Shown here one piece after another: positions 27,266 to 35,558 of a stretch of DNA of 64,000 nucleotides. Position numbers and translations under genes: made by a program. This stretch comes from SZUA-584 sp041656035 (GTDB lineage Bacteria > Bacillota > Clostridia > Christensenellales > SZUA-584). The notes under the pieces are model-generated. The model saw only the letters and a list, made by a program, of their open reading frames with translations. It searched no databases and was not told the origin of the DNA. The stretch spans positions 4,130 through 68,129 of the forward strand of contig CAZPHS010000009.1 of assembly GCA_964586785.1 (NCBI GenBank), in the 5' to 3' direction. Numbering within the stretch: position 1 is the first letter of the stretch; the number at the start of each line of letters is the position of its first letter.

Positions 27266-27907
27266 GTGCGGCTGGAAAAAAACATAAAAATAGGCGAGCT
27301 GCTTGAGCTTTATATTAACGGACAGACGTACAGGACCAAGCTGCAGGATATTACGGGTGATACTTTTACTGTGCTTAACCCTACGGATAAAGGTTTGCCG
27401 GTGCCTATTTTACAGGATGACATAATAAACGTAAGGTTTTACCGTTCCTCGGGAGTGTTCGAGTTCGACGCGAGGATGCAGGAAAGATTTATAAAAGGCA
27501 GGCTGCAGCTTTGCAGGCTTTTGATTATCTCGGAGTTGAAAAGGTCTCAGCGCCGCGCGAGCTTTCGGCTGCCCATTATACTTAAAGTGCAGCTATGGCG
27601 GGTGGACGATGAGGAAAAGAAAAAACACAAAGCCAAAACAGTTGACATATCCGAACACGGCATACTGCTTACGTGTTTTGAAATCTTCTCGAAAGGTACA
27701 AAGCTGTACGCGGAAATTAATATGACAGACACCGAAAAAAGAATATTTGAAGCGGAGGTGTTACGCTGCGAGCAGCCCTACAATGACAGCGAGCCTAAAA
27801 AAATGGTACTGATGTATATCAATATTTCTGAGAGCGATAGAAATTATTTGGGACGCTTTATTATGCGTCAGCAGATATTAGCACGTAAAAAGGGCGCTAG
27901 GAAGTGA
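27266..27907 (+). CDS. YcgR-type PilZ protein, c-di-GMP receptor
   Basis: 213 residues. The N-terminal YcgR-like domain begins after a GTG start (MRLEKNIKIGELLEL). The PilZ domain has the c-di-GMP binding residues RSQRRASFRLP (near 92-102) and VDISEHGILL (near 127-136). YcgR proteins bind c-di-GMP and slow the motor or stator. A matching phosphodiesterase of HD-GYP type is in the che operon at 4.7 kb. The gene lies between flhG and fliA, where Bacillota often keep a PilZ gene. Confidence 0.9.
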   Translation: MRLEKNIKIGELLELYINGQTYRTKLQDITGDTFTVLNPTDKGLPVPILQDDIINVRFYRSSGVFEFDARMQERFIKGRLQLCRLLIISELKRSQRRASFRLPIILKVQLWRVDDEEKKKHKAKTVDISEHGILLTCFEIFSKGTKLYAEINMTDTEKRIFEAEVLRCEQPYNDSEPKKMVLMYINISESDRNYLGRFIMRQQILARKKGARK

Positions 27908-27911
27908 AAAG

Positions 27912-28682
27912 ATGAGCACAAAACAAAGCGCGGAGCAGTTATGGCAAAAATATGCCGCCGGAAAAACATTGGAAAACAAGAATGAACTGGTGCTGCATTA
28001 TCTTCCGCAGGTCAAAAGCATTGTATTGAGGCTTATGCCGGTGTATAAGGCGTACAGCAACTATGACGATATGTTAAGCTGCGGTATAATAGGGCTTATG
28101 GACGCTGTCGAAAAGTATGATTTAAAACGCGACGTAAAGTTTGAATACTACGCGGCAATGAGAATAAGAGGAGAGATTATTGACAATATACGCAAACAGG
28201 ACTGGGCGCCGTCAAGCCTGCGGCGGAAAATAAAAGCTATAAGCCAGGCCTATTATGATCTGGAAAACCGTTTGAATCGCGAACCGACCGATAAAGAGGT
28301 GGCGGATTACCTTAATATTGACGAGAGCGACCTTCATAGTACGCTCGGAAAATCACAAATGTTTAATATCATTCATTTTGAAGAGCTGATGCAAAACGAT
28401 ATCTGGGAGCTTAACATACAAAGCCAGGGGTTGTCTCTCGAAGAGGAAGTGGAAAACCGAGAGATGATACAGATACTGGGGGATTTAATAGATAATCTTC
28501 CGGAAAAAGAAAGACTAGTGGTAACGCTGTATTATTATGAGGAAATGACTTTAAAAGAAGTAGCGTCCGTGCTTGGGGTTTCGGAATCGCGAATATCGCA
28601 GATACATTCCAAAGCGGTAATGAGACTGCGCTCTAAACTTTTGTTTGCCGGGGCATATGAGAGCGCCAGAGCGCGCGGATAA
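27912..28682 (+). CDS. fliA: Flagellar sigma factor FliA/SigD (sigma-28)
   Basis: 256 residues. Region 2 (MLSCGIIGLMDAVEKYDL, FEYYAAMRIRGEIIDNIRKQ), region 3 (NREPTDKEVADYLNI) and region 4 (LPEKERLVVTLYYYEEMT, VLGVSESRISQIHSKA) are all present. It directs late flagellar genes and is held by FlgM until the hook is finished. In this window, sequences fitting its consensus lie at 29372, 36808 (minus) and 61296. Confidence 0.97.
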   Translation: MSTKQSAEQLWQKYAAGKTLENKNELVLHYLPQVKSIVLRLMPVYKAYSNYDDMLSCGIIGLMDAVEKYDLKRDVKFEYYAAMRIRGEIIDNIRKQDWAPSSLRRKIKAISQAYYDLENRLNREPTDKEVADYLNIDESDLHSTLGKSQMFNIIHFEELMQNDIWELNIQSQGLSLEEEVENREMIQILGDLIDNLPEKERLVVTLYYYEEMTLKEVASVLGVSESRISQIHSKAVMRLRSKLLFAGAYESARARG

Positions 28683-28701
28683 AATAAGGAGAGTTATTGA
28701 T

Positions 28702-29355
28702 ATGGGTATAACGGAATACGCTTTTGCAACATACGTATTTATACTGTTGTGTATTGGCATATGGCTCTTTGGAAGGTTTACCCGCGCCGCGAATATGAAA
28801 AGCTCTAAAAAACAAAACGATGCCCATGAAAAGGAGCAAAGGCTGTTTAAGCTTTATCAAAACATAGAAGATTTGCTTGCCGGTTTTGAAGAGTTTACCG
28901 AAGAAGCCCGCACCGAGGCGGAAAAAGCCAAAGCGGAGATAATGAATTTGGTTGACGAGGCCATACGCGTATGCGGGGCGGCGCAAAAGGACAGCGAAAC
29001 AGTAAACGGTATATTTTCAAAGGCCGCCGCGCCGGAAACGCTTCCTGTTATCACGCCCGCAAGCGCCAACGCGCGGGCAGTGTACAAAGCTGTGGCAAGC
29101 ATAATGCCCGGCGTATCGGAGCGGGAGGGGTATAAAGACAAGCAAGCCGCTTTGGATTCGGAGGCGGAGCCGGATACTGAAAATTTACCCGCTGCCGCTA
29201 ACGGGCTTTCGCCGATTGAGAGGCTGCAGCTTAAAATACCCGATAAGGTTGCGGATATGAGCGCAAAGGGGCTTGATATAAACGATATCGCGCGGCAGCT
29301 TGGTATTTCCGTGCGCGAAGTCTCTCTCGCCATGAAGTTAAGGAAAGTACAATAG
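28702..29355 (+). CDS. SwrB/YlxL-like membrane protein following fliA
   Basis: 217 residues. One N-terminal membrane helix (about 5-25, FILLCIGIWLFGRF), a charged coiled-coil region (about 45-90), a variable linker, and a C-terminal helix-turn-helix-like part (LDINDIARQLGISVREVSLA). This matches the DUF6115/SwrB-type proteins encoded just after sigD. SwrB of Bacillus promotes activation of the export apparatus. I chose ATG 28702 after AAGGAG; an upstream in-frame start at 28645 lies inside fliA. Confidence 0.72.
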   Translation: MGITEYAFATYVFILLCIGIWLFGRFTRAANMKSSKKQNDAHEKEQRLFKLYQNIEDLLAGFEEFTEEARTEAEKAKAEIMNLVDEAIRVCGAAQKDSETVNGIFSKAAAPETLPVITPASANARAVYKAVASIMPGVSEREGYKDKQAALDSEAEPDTENLPAAANGLSPIERLQLKIPDKVADMSAKGLDINDIARQLGISVREVSLAMKLRKVQ

Positions 29356-29371
29356 TTGCTGAATAAAAACC

Positions 29372-29399
29372 TAAAGTGACATTGCGCTTTTGCCGATAA
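29372..29399 (+). promoter_or_regulatory. Sigma-28 promoter of the flhO/flgG-to-csrA operon
   Basis: TAAA (29372-29375), 16 bases, GCCGATAA (29392-29399): a full -10 octamer and -35 core for sigma-28. It lies 20 bases before the first rod gene and would drive flhO/flhP-like genes, yvyF, flgM, flgN, flgK, flgL, fliW and csrA. This places FlgM under its own target sigma factor. Confidence 0.85.
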
Positions 29400-29418
29400 G
29401 TATTTATGAGGTGATTAA

Positions 29419-30174
29419 ATGCTCAGAAGCTTTTATATAGCCGGCACGGGTATGCTGGCGCAAAGAGCCAGAATGAATGTCCTGACGAACAATATTACCA
29501 ACATAGACACAACAGGCTATAAAAAAGATACAATTATCTCACGGTCTTTTGCGGATTTATTGATAAAAAATCTAAATGACCCGTACCTGCTTAAAAAATC
29601 GGCGTTTATAGGTCCGCAAAATACCGGTATTCATGTGGATGTTATATCAACTTTGTTTTCGCAGGGAGACCTTGAAGAAACAAGACGGTCAACGGATTTG
29701 GCGCTGGAAGGGCAGGGGTTTTTTACAATACAGACCCCTGAAGGAAACAGATACACGCGCGACGGCAGTTTTTCTATAGGATATGACGGCTGTCTTATAA
29801 CCGGTGACGGTTATTATGTATCCGGCCGGAACGGACGAATTTATGTTGGCGACGAATCATTCGTTGTTGACACGCTTGGCAATGTAACCGTAAACGGACA
29901 GACGGTTGACAGTTTCAGCATAGTAACTTTTGACGATTTATCCGGTCTTAGAAAAACCGGCGGCAACCTGTATTTAAACTACGCGAACCAGCCGGTAAGG
30001 CAGGCCGAAAACGCAAAGGTTATGCAAGGCTATCTTGAGGGCTCCAATGTCAATATGGCGGACGAGGTGATAAGCATGGTTGAAATAAACCGCGCTTATG
30101 AGTTAAACCAACGGGTGCTCAGAATAATCGACGAATCGCTGGCAAAGTCGGTAAACGAAGTGGGAAGGGTTTAG
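29419..30174 (+). CDS. flhO: Flagellar rod protein, FlgF/FlhO type
   Basis: 251 residues of the FlgE/F/G family. N-terminus: FYIAGTGMLAQRARMNVLTN, NITNIDTTGYKK. Middle: STDLALEGQGFFTIQT. C-terminus: GSNVNMADEVISMVEINRAY. It is one of two tandem rod genes, as flhO-flhP in Bacillus, and the first gene after a sigma-28 promoter. Which of the pair forms the more distal rod cannot be told from sequence alone. Ribosome site GAGGTG precedes ATG. Confidence 0.85.
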   Translation: MLRSFYIAGTGMLAQRARMNVLTNNITNIDTTGYKKDTIISRSFADLLIKNLNDPYLLKKSAFIGPQNTGIHVDVISTLFSQGDLEETRRSTDLALEGQGFFTIQTPEGNRYTRDGSFSIGYDGCLITGDGYYVSGRNGRIYVGDESFVVDTLGNVTVNGQTVDSFSIVTFDDLSGLRKTGGNLYLNYANQPVRQAENAKVMQGYLEGSNVNMADEVISMVEINRAYELNQRVLRIIDESLAKSVNEVGRV

Positions 30175-30175
30175 G

Positions 30176-30937
30176 GTGGCCGGAATGCAGACTTTATACG
30201 CGGCGGGGCTTGGGATTAAGATGCAGCAGCATCGCGTAAGCACAATAGCAAACAATATCGCGAACATAAATACGACGGGTTTTAAAAGCCAAAGAGTGAG
30301 CTTTAAGGACGCGCTGTACACGCGGCTTATAAATCCCGCCAATACCGCAAGCGCCGAAAACCTGCGGCAGGGCGCGGGAGTTTTGATAGCTTCCACATCC
30401 CGGGATTTCACTTTGGGGAATCCGCAAAACACCGGTAATTCGCTTGATTTATATATTGACGGAAACGGTTTTTTCACTATTAAAGACAACGGCGGGGGGA
30501 TAATGTACACCCGCGGCGGCTGCTTTGGCATATCAAGCGAGGCGGACGGACGGTATCTGGTGACGGCGCAAGGAAATTATTTATTGGATACGGATAACAA
30601 CCGTATAAGCGTGCCCGCAAATACGGAACAGATAACGGTAAGTCCGGAAGGGTTAGTGGCATTCGACGGCGCGGAGGGCGCGACGCTGCAGATAGTTGAT
30701 TTTGTAAATAAAGAAGGGCTGACGGCGCGGGGAAACGGATGTTATACCGAAACGGACGTATCCGGACCGCCCGTAAAATCGTCGGCGCGTATAGCGCAGG
30801 GCGTTATGGAATCGTCAAATGTAGATCTGGCTGTGGAATTATCAATGCTGGTTCGCGCGCAAAGGGCGTTTTCGCTGGCGGGAAGGGCTGTGAGCGTCTG
30901 GGATCAAATGGCGTCAAACGCTAATAATATTCGATAA
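30176..30937 (+). CDS. flgG: Flagellar rod protein, FlgG/FlhP type
   Basis: 253 residues with axial-family ends (LYAAGLGIKMQQHRVSTIAN, NIANINTTGFKSQ; SSNVDLAVELSMLVRAQRAF) and the LDLYIDGNGFFTI core. GTG start one base after the previous stop, whose 3' end supplies GGAAGGG. Pairs with the gene before it to build the rod. It could equally be called flhP. Confidence 0.87.
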   Translation: MAGMQTLYAAGLGIKMQQHRVSTIANNIANINTTGFKSQRVSFKDALYTRLINPANTASAENLRQGAGVLIASTSRDFTLGNPQNTGNSLDLYIDGNGFFTIKDNGGGIMYTRGGCFGISSEADGRYLVTAQGNYLLDTDNNRISVPANTEQITVSPEGLVAFDGAEGATLQIVDFVNKEGLTARGNGCYTETDVSGPPVKSSARIAQGVMESSNVDLAVELSMLVRAQRAFSLAGRAVSVWDQMASNANNIR

Positions 30938-30954
30938 AGTATACGGAGGCACAA

Positions 30955-31362
30955 ATGGGTCCGCAGGTTAAACAGTGTAGAATATGCAATAAGTTGTTTT
31001 ACTCATTCGGCGCCAACAACTGTCCTGATTGCACCGAGAGGATGGAAAGGGATTTTGAGAAGGTTCGTGATTATATATACGAAAACCCCAACGCCAATGT
31101 TGTTGAGATATCGCAGGAAACAGGCGTTTCAGAGAAGGTTATACTTTCGTACTTAAAAGAGGGGCGCCTGACGATAGCCGAAAACAACGGGATGCTGCTG
31201 TGCGAGAAATGCAATCGTTCGATATCCACAGGCCGTTACTGCAAAGAATGCAGCAGAATGCTCGAGTACGATTTGAGAGGCGCTTACGTTCCTCCCGAGG
31301 AGAGAAAACAAGACGGCGCAAAAGGCTTGGGCAAAATGCATACCGATTATTATCGTAAATAA
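30955..31362 (+). CDS. YvyF-type flagellar operon protein
   Basis: 135 residues. Two cysteine clusters (CRICNKLFYSFGANNCPDC and CEKCNRSISTGRYCKEC) look like zinc-binding knuckles. Between them lies a helix-turn-helix-like part (VEISQETGVSEKVILSYLKE). This is the YvyF family found before flgM in Bacillota; its function is little known. Regulatory or assembly roles are guesses. ATG follows GGAGG. Confidence 0.85.
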   Translation: MGPQVKQCRICNKLFYSFGANNCPDCTERMERDFEKVRDYIYENPNANVVEISQETGVSEKVILSYLKEGRLTIAENNGMLLCEKCNRSISTGRYCKECSRMLEYDLRGAYVPPEERKQDGAKGLGKMHTDYYRK

Positions 31363-31393
31363 TTTATATATATATATTTTGAGGTGATTGACT

Positions 31394-31669
31394 GTGAGAA
31401 TTGATTCTATACCCCCAAAGGATTTGCTTAGGCAGTACACGCATATCAGGGAAACCAAACCGGCGCCGGCAGCCGCGCCCGGCGCGGACAGGGCCGAGCT
31501 TACGGAAGGCGCGAAGATGTTCTCCAACGCGCTTAAGGAAGCGATGGATATGATGGATGTGCGCTCTCCCGAGGAGCTTGCGCATATCAACCAAGTTGCC
31601 GGACAAATAAGAAACGACACTTATTCTGTTCCGGGGGTAAAAGTGGCACGGAAGATTTTAGGCAAATAG
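31394..31669 (+). CDS. flgM: Anti-sigma-28 factor FlgM
   Basis: 91 residues. The C-terminal sigma-binding part (SPEELAHINQVAGQIRNDTY, VARKILGK) is typical FlgM, and the N-terminal half is disordered. I use GTG 31394, 7 bases after GAGGTG; the in-frame TTG at 31388 is too near the ribosome site. FlgM holds FliA until exported through the finished hook-basal body. It lies downstream of a sigma-28 promoter, giving feedback. Confidence 0.92.
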   Translation: MRIDSIPPKDLLRQYTHIRETKPAPAAAPGADRAELTEGAKMFSNALKEAMDMMDVRSPEELAHINQVAGQIRNDTYSVPGVKVARKILGK

Positions 31670-31702
31670 CGACGTCAGTTTTAGATGAAAGGAGACGTTA
31701 TT

Positions 31703-32209
31703 GTGGACCGGCTGATAACAGCGCTTCAAGCGGTATTGAAGCAAGAAACAAAAGAATACGGTTTAATTCTTGCACTGGCCGGCGATAAGAAAGAGAGCCT
31801 GCTTAAAAATGATGTTGCGGAGCTTGAGCGTATTGTCGCAAAGGAATGGGTTGCGCTTAAGAACATAAAGCAGCTTGAAACCGAGCGTGAGGGTCTTATT
31901 GGTAAAATAGCGGTTTTATGCCGTATGCCCAAAGAGACGCTGCGCCTCGAGCACATAATTGATGTGCTGGACAATGACATAAAGCAGGATTTTAAACGCA
32001 TAAAGAAAGAACTTGAAAGTGTATTGGAAGAGCTTTCGGAGCAAAACTTTATCAATAAAGGGCTTATCGATACACACCTTGCATACTCGGCATTTTGCGT
32101 AAATCTGCTTACCGGTCATCTAAACAAAAAACTGGGGGTCTATTCGCACTCGGGCGCGATGATGGACAGGCACGACACCGGCAATTTGTTGGTTGACCAA
32201 ATGGTTTGA
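31703..32209 (+). CDS. flgN: FlgK/FlgL export chaperone FlgN
   Basis: 168 helical residues. N-terminus MDRLITALQAVLKQETKEYG, C-terminus NKKLGVYSHSGAMMDRH, as in FlgN/YvyG. The chaperone keeps hook-filament junction proteins export-ready; flgK and flgL follow directly. GTG 31703 is 8 bases after AAAGGAG. The ATG at 31685 overlaps that site. Confidence 0.9.
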   Translation: MDRLITALQAVLKQETKEYGLILALAGDKKESLLKNDVAELERIVAKEWVALKNIKQLETEREGLIGKIAVLCRMPKETLRLEHIIDVLDNDIKQDFKRIKKELESVLEELSEQNFINKGLIDTHLAYSAFCVNLLTGHLNKKLGVYSHSGAMMDRHDTGNLLVDQMV

Positions 32210-32218
32210 GGTAATATT

Positions 32219-33712
32219 ATGAGTATGTTCTTTGGATTGGAAATCTCAAAGTCGGCGTTGGCGATAAGTCAGCGCTCTATCACTTTGACGGGGCACAACA
32301 TTGCCAATGCAAATACTGTCGGGTATACGCGCCAGCGCATATTGCAGCAGGCGATAGACCCAAGCCTGGCGCCTTCGCATATAGCCACCGATAAAAGAGC
32401 AATTATCGGCGGCGGCGTTGAAACATGCGTTATAGACCAGATACGGAGCGATTATATAGACAGGCAGCTTAGAAAGGAAAACGCGTCGCTTGGGTTCTGG
32501 AATACGCGCGCCGAGGAATTGGAGTATATTGAGTCCATTTTAAACGAGCTTTCCGACAGCAGTATTTCGGCGGCCATGAAAGATTTTTTCAACAGCGTAA
32601 GCGAGCTTTCAATAGACCCGGTAAACGAAGAAATACGTACAAATGTTCAGCAGAACGCTTTGAAAATGATAGATACCTTCAGGCATTATTACAGGGGTTT
32701 GGCGGATTTGCAAACTACTTATAACGAATCGATGAAGGTTACCGTTAGGGATGTCAACGATTTGCTTACAAACATAGCGAACTATAACAAGCAGATTTTC
32801 GCGTATGAGCTGTCCGGACAGAAGGCCAATGATATACGCGATAAACGCAACGTGTTGCTTGATCAGCTCTCGGAGCTTATAGGGATTACATACGAAGAGG
32901 ATTCAAGCGGCTATTTTATTGTAAACTGCGACGGCGTTGAATTGGTAAACCACTCAACGGTAACGCTGCTTGAAGCCCGGCCGACGCTTACGGGAGAGGT
33001 GTCGGGCGAGCCGGATTATTACGAAATTTATTATGAGGGCACCGATACGCCTTTTTCTTACAGCGACGGCGTACTGTACTCATACAAGGTTTTGCGAGAC
33101 GGCAACTCTCCGGACGATGTTGGGATACCGTATGTGCTTCAAAGCCTCAACACTCTGGCAAGGTTTATGGCCGAGGCTTTTAATGACGTTCACAGCAGCG
33201 GATACACAATGCCGTACGGCGCCCAGGCGTCTCAGACCGGAATAAATTTCTTCGACGTGCCCGCGGGAGGTTACGGTGACATAACGGCCGGCACCTTGGC
33301 GCTTTCGGCGCAGATATTGACGAACGTAAACAACATTGCCGCGTCAAGCGTATTTATTGATTCGGAGGCGCCAAACCCTCAGATGGGCAACAATATAAAC
33401 GCGCTGGCTTTATCCGCGCTTTCGACGAAAATGGATATACCCGGCGTCGGCAATTTTGAAAACTATTTGAAAAGCACCATTGTGGAAATAGCTATCGAAA
33501 GCTCCACAAGCCAAAAGATGACCTACAGCCAGAAAACGATTCTTGACAATCTTGAAAACAGACGCCAGTCGGTTTCGGGCGTATCACTTGATGAGGAAAT
33601 GGTTAAGATGATTACCTATCAGCACGCTTACGCCGCCGCTTCCCGTGTTTTAACGGCAATCGACGAGGCGCTAGACGTGCTTATAAACAGGACAGGCCTT
33701 GTGGGCCGCTAG
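32219..33712 (+). CDS. flgK: Hook-filament junction protein FlgK (HAP1)
   Basis: 497 residues with FlgK N-terminus (LEISKSALAISQRSITLTGH, NIANANTVGYTRQR) and C-terminus (VSLDEEMVKMITYQHAYAAA, VLTAIDEALDVLI). The central part includes the usual FlgK domain with QISALSELIG-like sequence (LLDQLSELIGITY). It joins the hook to FlgL. Confidence 0.96.
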   Translation: MSMFFGLEISKSALAISQRSITLTGHNIANANTVGYTRQRILQQAIDPSLAPSHIATDKRAIIGGGVETCVIDQIRSDYIDRQLRKENASLGFWNTRAEELEYIESILNELSDSSISAAMKDFFNSVSELSIDPVNEEIRTNVQQNALKMIDTFRHYYRGLADLQTTYNESMKVTVRDVNDLLTNIANYNKQIFAYELSGQKANDIRDKRNVLLDQLSELIGITYEEDSSGYFIVNCDGVELVNHSTVTLLEARPTLTGEVSGEPDYYEIYYEGTDTPFSYSDGVLYSYKVLRDGNSPDDVGIPYVLQSLNTLARFMAEAFNDVHSSGYTMPYGAQASQTGINFFDVPAGGYGDITAGTLALSAQILTNVNNIAASSVFIDSEAPNPQMGNNINALALSALSTKMDIPGVGNFENYLKSTIVEIAIESSTSQKMTYSQKTILDNLENRRQSVSGVSLDEEMVKMITYQHAYAAASRVLTAIDEALDVLINRTGLVGR

Positions 33713-33732
33713 CCGCAAAGGAGGCAAATAAT

Positions 33733-34668
33733 ATGCGCGTAACAAGCAACATGATGCTTAGCGGGTATTTAAAGAATTTGGGCAACAACATGTCCGAATT
33801 AAATAAGCTGCAAAACAAGATGGCTACGGGCAAACGAATCACCAAGCCCTCGGACGACCCCATAGGGATTATTTCCAGTATGCAGACCCGCGTTAAAATT
33901 TACAAAAGCGAGCAGTATAAAAGAAACGTGGAGAAATCGCTTACATGGCTTGAACAGACGGAATCTTCGGTTTTAGAGCTTAACGATATGCTTAAAACGG
34001 CTTATGAGAAAGCCGTATACATGAGCAACGATTTTTTATCGCCGGAGGATAAAATAGCTACAGCCGAAATGATTGAACAGCTGCGCGATCATGTTTTGAC
34101 CATAGGCAACGCGAAATCGGGAGATAAATATATTTTCGGCGGATATAATGTTACGTCGCCCCCATTTGTTGTGGACGATTCGGGCAATATTTTGTATAAT
34201 GGGATTGATTTAATCGATGCGTCAAACCCCGCTTTGCTATCTGAAGATAAGGCTTCCATACAATATGAAATAGGCTTTGACGTTGTTATGGACATATCAA
34301 CAACGGGAACGCAGCTTTTTGGAATGGGTGATAATAATGTTTACACTGTGCTTGACGATTTCTGCAACGCGCTAAGAAACGACGCTTCCGCCGAAGAGAT
34401 ATCGCAGTATATCGCGAAACTGCAGGATTGCCAGACACACGTTATGTCTGTCGACGCAAGTGTGGGAGGGCGTGTTGGCCGTTTAGAGCTTATACAGAAC
34501 CGGTTCGAAGACGATGTGCTGATGTACGAGGCTATAAAATCTAATATCGAAGATGTTGACCAGGCCGAAGCCATAATGAATTATAAAATGTCCGAATTTG
34601 TTTATATGGCGGCGCTGCAGATAGGCAATAATATCGTTCAGACGTCTCTGATTAATTTTTTAAAGTAG
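33733..34668 (+). CDS. flgL: Hook-filament junction protein FlgL (HAP3)
   Basis: 311 residues, flagellin-like. N-terminus: MRVTSNMMLSGYLKNLGNNM, then LQNKMATGKRITKPSDDP. C-terminus: DVDQAEAIMNYKMSEFVYMA. It forms the layer between FlgK and the filament. Ribosome site AAAGGAGG precedes ATG 33733. Confidence 0.95.
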   Translation: MRVTSNMMLSGYLKNLGNNMSELNKLQNKMATGKRITKPSDDPIGIISSMQTRVKIYKSEQYKRNVEKSLTWLEQTESSVLELNDMLKTAYEKAVYMSNDFLSPEDKIATAEMIEQLRDHVLTIGNAKSGDKYIFGGYNVTSPPFVVDDSGNILYNGIDLIDASNPALLSEDKASIQYEIGFDVVMDISTTGTQLFGMGDNNVYTVLDDFCNALRNDASAEEISQYIAKLQDCQTHVMSVDASVGGRVGRLELIQNRFEDDVLMYEAIKSNIEDVDQAEAIMNYKMSEFVYMAALQIGNNIVQTSLINFLK

Positions 34669-34692
34669 AGACGCAATAAAGGGGGGGCGGAT

Positions 34693-35178
34693 ATGCTCAT
34701 TGAAACCGATAGATTCGGTTCTTTTGATACCAAGGATTCAAAGCTGATTGATTTTCCGCAGGGGCTGCCCGGGTTTGAGGAGTTGCGTCAGTTTATTATT
34801 CTTGAGGTGCCGCAGACAAAGCCCGTGTACTGGCTGCAGTCAACGGAAAACAAATACATTGCTTTGCCGGTGATTCTCTCGTTTGAGATAATGGATGATT
34901 ATTATATAGACATCCGTGAAAACGAGCTTGAAGAACTGCAGGTTGAAAGTCAGAATGATTTGCTTGTTATGAATGTTGTTGTGATTCCGGATAAAATAGA
35001 GGATATGACGGTTAATCTCGCCGCGCCCATTATTATAAACGCCGTGCGCGGCGTGGGAAAGCAGATAATTATTGACGCGAAGACAATGCCTATACGCTGG
35101 CCGGTATACGAGGCAATCATGAAGAGTCTTGACAAAGGAGGAGAGCAGGATGCTGGTGTTGTCGAGGAAAACGGGTGA
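34693..35178 (+). CDS. fliW: Flagellar assembly factor FliW
   Basis: 161 residues with FliW motifs (IDFPQGLPGFEELRQFIILE, NVVVIPDKIEDMTVNLAAPI, RGVGKQIIID). FliW binds and inhibits CsrA; free flagellin binds FliW and so releases CsrA to repress hag translation. The 3' end overlaps csrA by 29 bases, so the antagonists are made together. ATG follows a GGGGGGG-rich ribosome site. Confidence 0.95.
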   Translation: MLIETDRFGSFDTKDSKLIDFPQGLPGFEELRQFIILEVPQTKPVYWLQSTENKYIALPVILSFEIMDDYYIDIRENELEELQVESQNDLLVMNVVVIPDKIEDMTVNLAAPIIINAVRGVGKQIIIDAKTMPIRWPVYEAIMKSLDKGGEQDAGVVEENG

Positions 35179-35356
35179 AGGAATCACGCTTAATCAAGAC
35201 GTTGTGATAGAGATACTTTCAATTGAGGGAGATAGGGTAAAGATAGGCATAAAGGCTCCAAAGGAAATGAGGATATTCCGCAAAGAACTTTTAGATGAAA
35301 CAGTGGACTTAAACCGCGCGGCGGCTAAAACACCGGCTATTTCTTTTAGCCGCTGA
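35150..35356 (+). CDS. csrA: Translational repressor CsrA
   Basis: 68 residues, MLVLSRKTGEGITLNQDVVI then EGDRVKIGIKAPKEMRIFRKE, complete CsrA core. ATG 35150 follows AAAGGAGGAGAG inside fliW. CsrA binds GGA-containing hairpins in mRNA leaders; candidate sites occur in the hag leader at 36701-36712 and before fliD at 12498-12515. It is the last gene before a terminator. Confidence 0.96.
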   Translation: MLVLSRKTGEGITLNQDVVIEILSIEGDRVKIGIKAPKEMRIFRKELLDETVDLNRAAAKTPAISFSR

Positions 35357-35383
35357 TATTTATATACGGGAGATAACTTAAAG

Positions 35384-35417
35384 CCCTCGTGCGTTGGAAG
35401 CGTGAGGGTTTTTTATT
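35384..35417 (+). terminator. Terminator after csrA
   Basis: Stem CCCTCGTG/CGTGAGGG (8 pairs, two of them G-U) with a 9-base loop, followed by TTTTTTATTATT. It closes the 26-kb plus-strand flagellar array. Confidence 0.85.
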
Positions 35418-35466
35418 ATTACCGATGGCTACATATACGCGCGTTATTTATTTCGCCGGAAGCGGA

Positions 35467-35512
35467 GAAAAGATGAATAAGAAACTGCCGACCCGATTTC
35501 GAGCCGGCAGTT
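35467..35512 (-). terminator. Terminator of the flagellin gene
   Basis: Inverted repeat AACTGCCG/CGGCAGTT (35483-35490 with 35505-35512), 14-base loop. Read on the minus strand it is followed by TTCTTATTCATCTTTT. It lies 46 bases after the flagellin stop codon and faces the csrA terminator. Confidence 0.75.
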
Positions 35513-35558
35513 CCTATTATTAGACTGAGAGTCGGATGGACTCTGTGTGTGGCGCCGT

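Noticed and set aside
28645..28701. Longer N-terminus for the SwrB-like protein
   Set aside because: The extra part overlaps the end of fliA and lacks a ribosome site, while ATG 28702 has AAGGAG at good spacing and starts right before the membrane helix.
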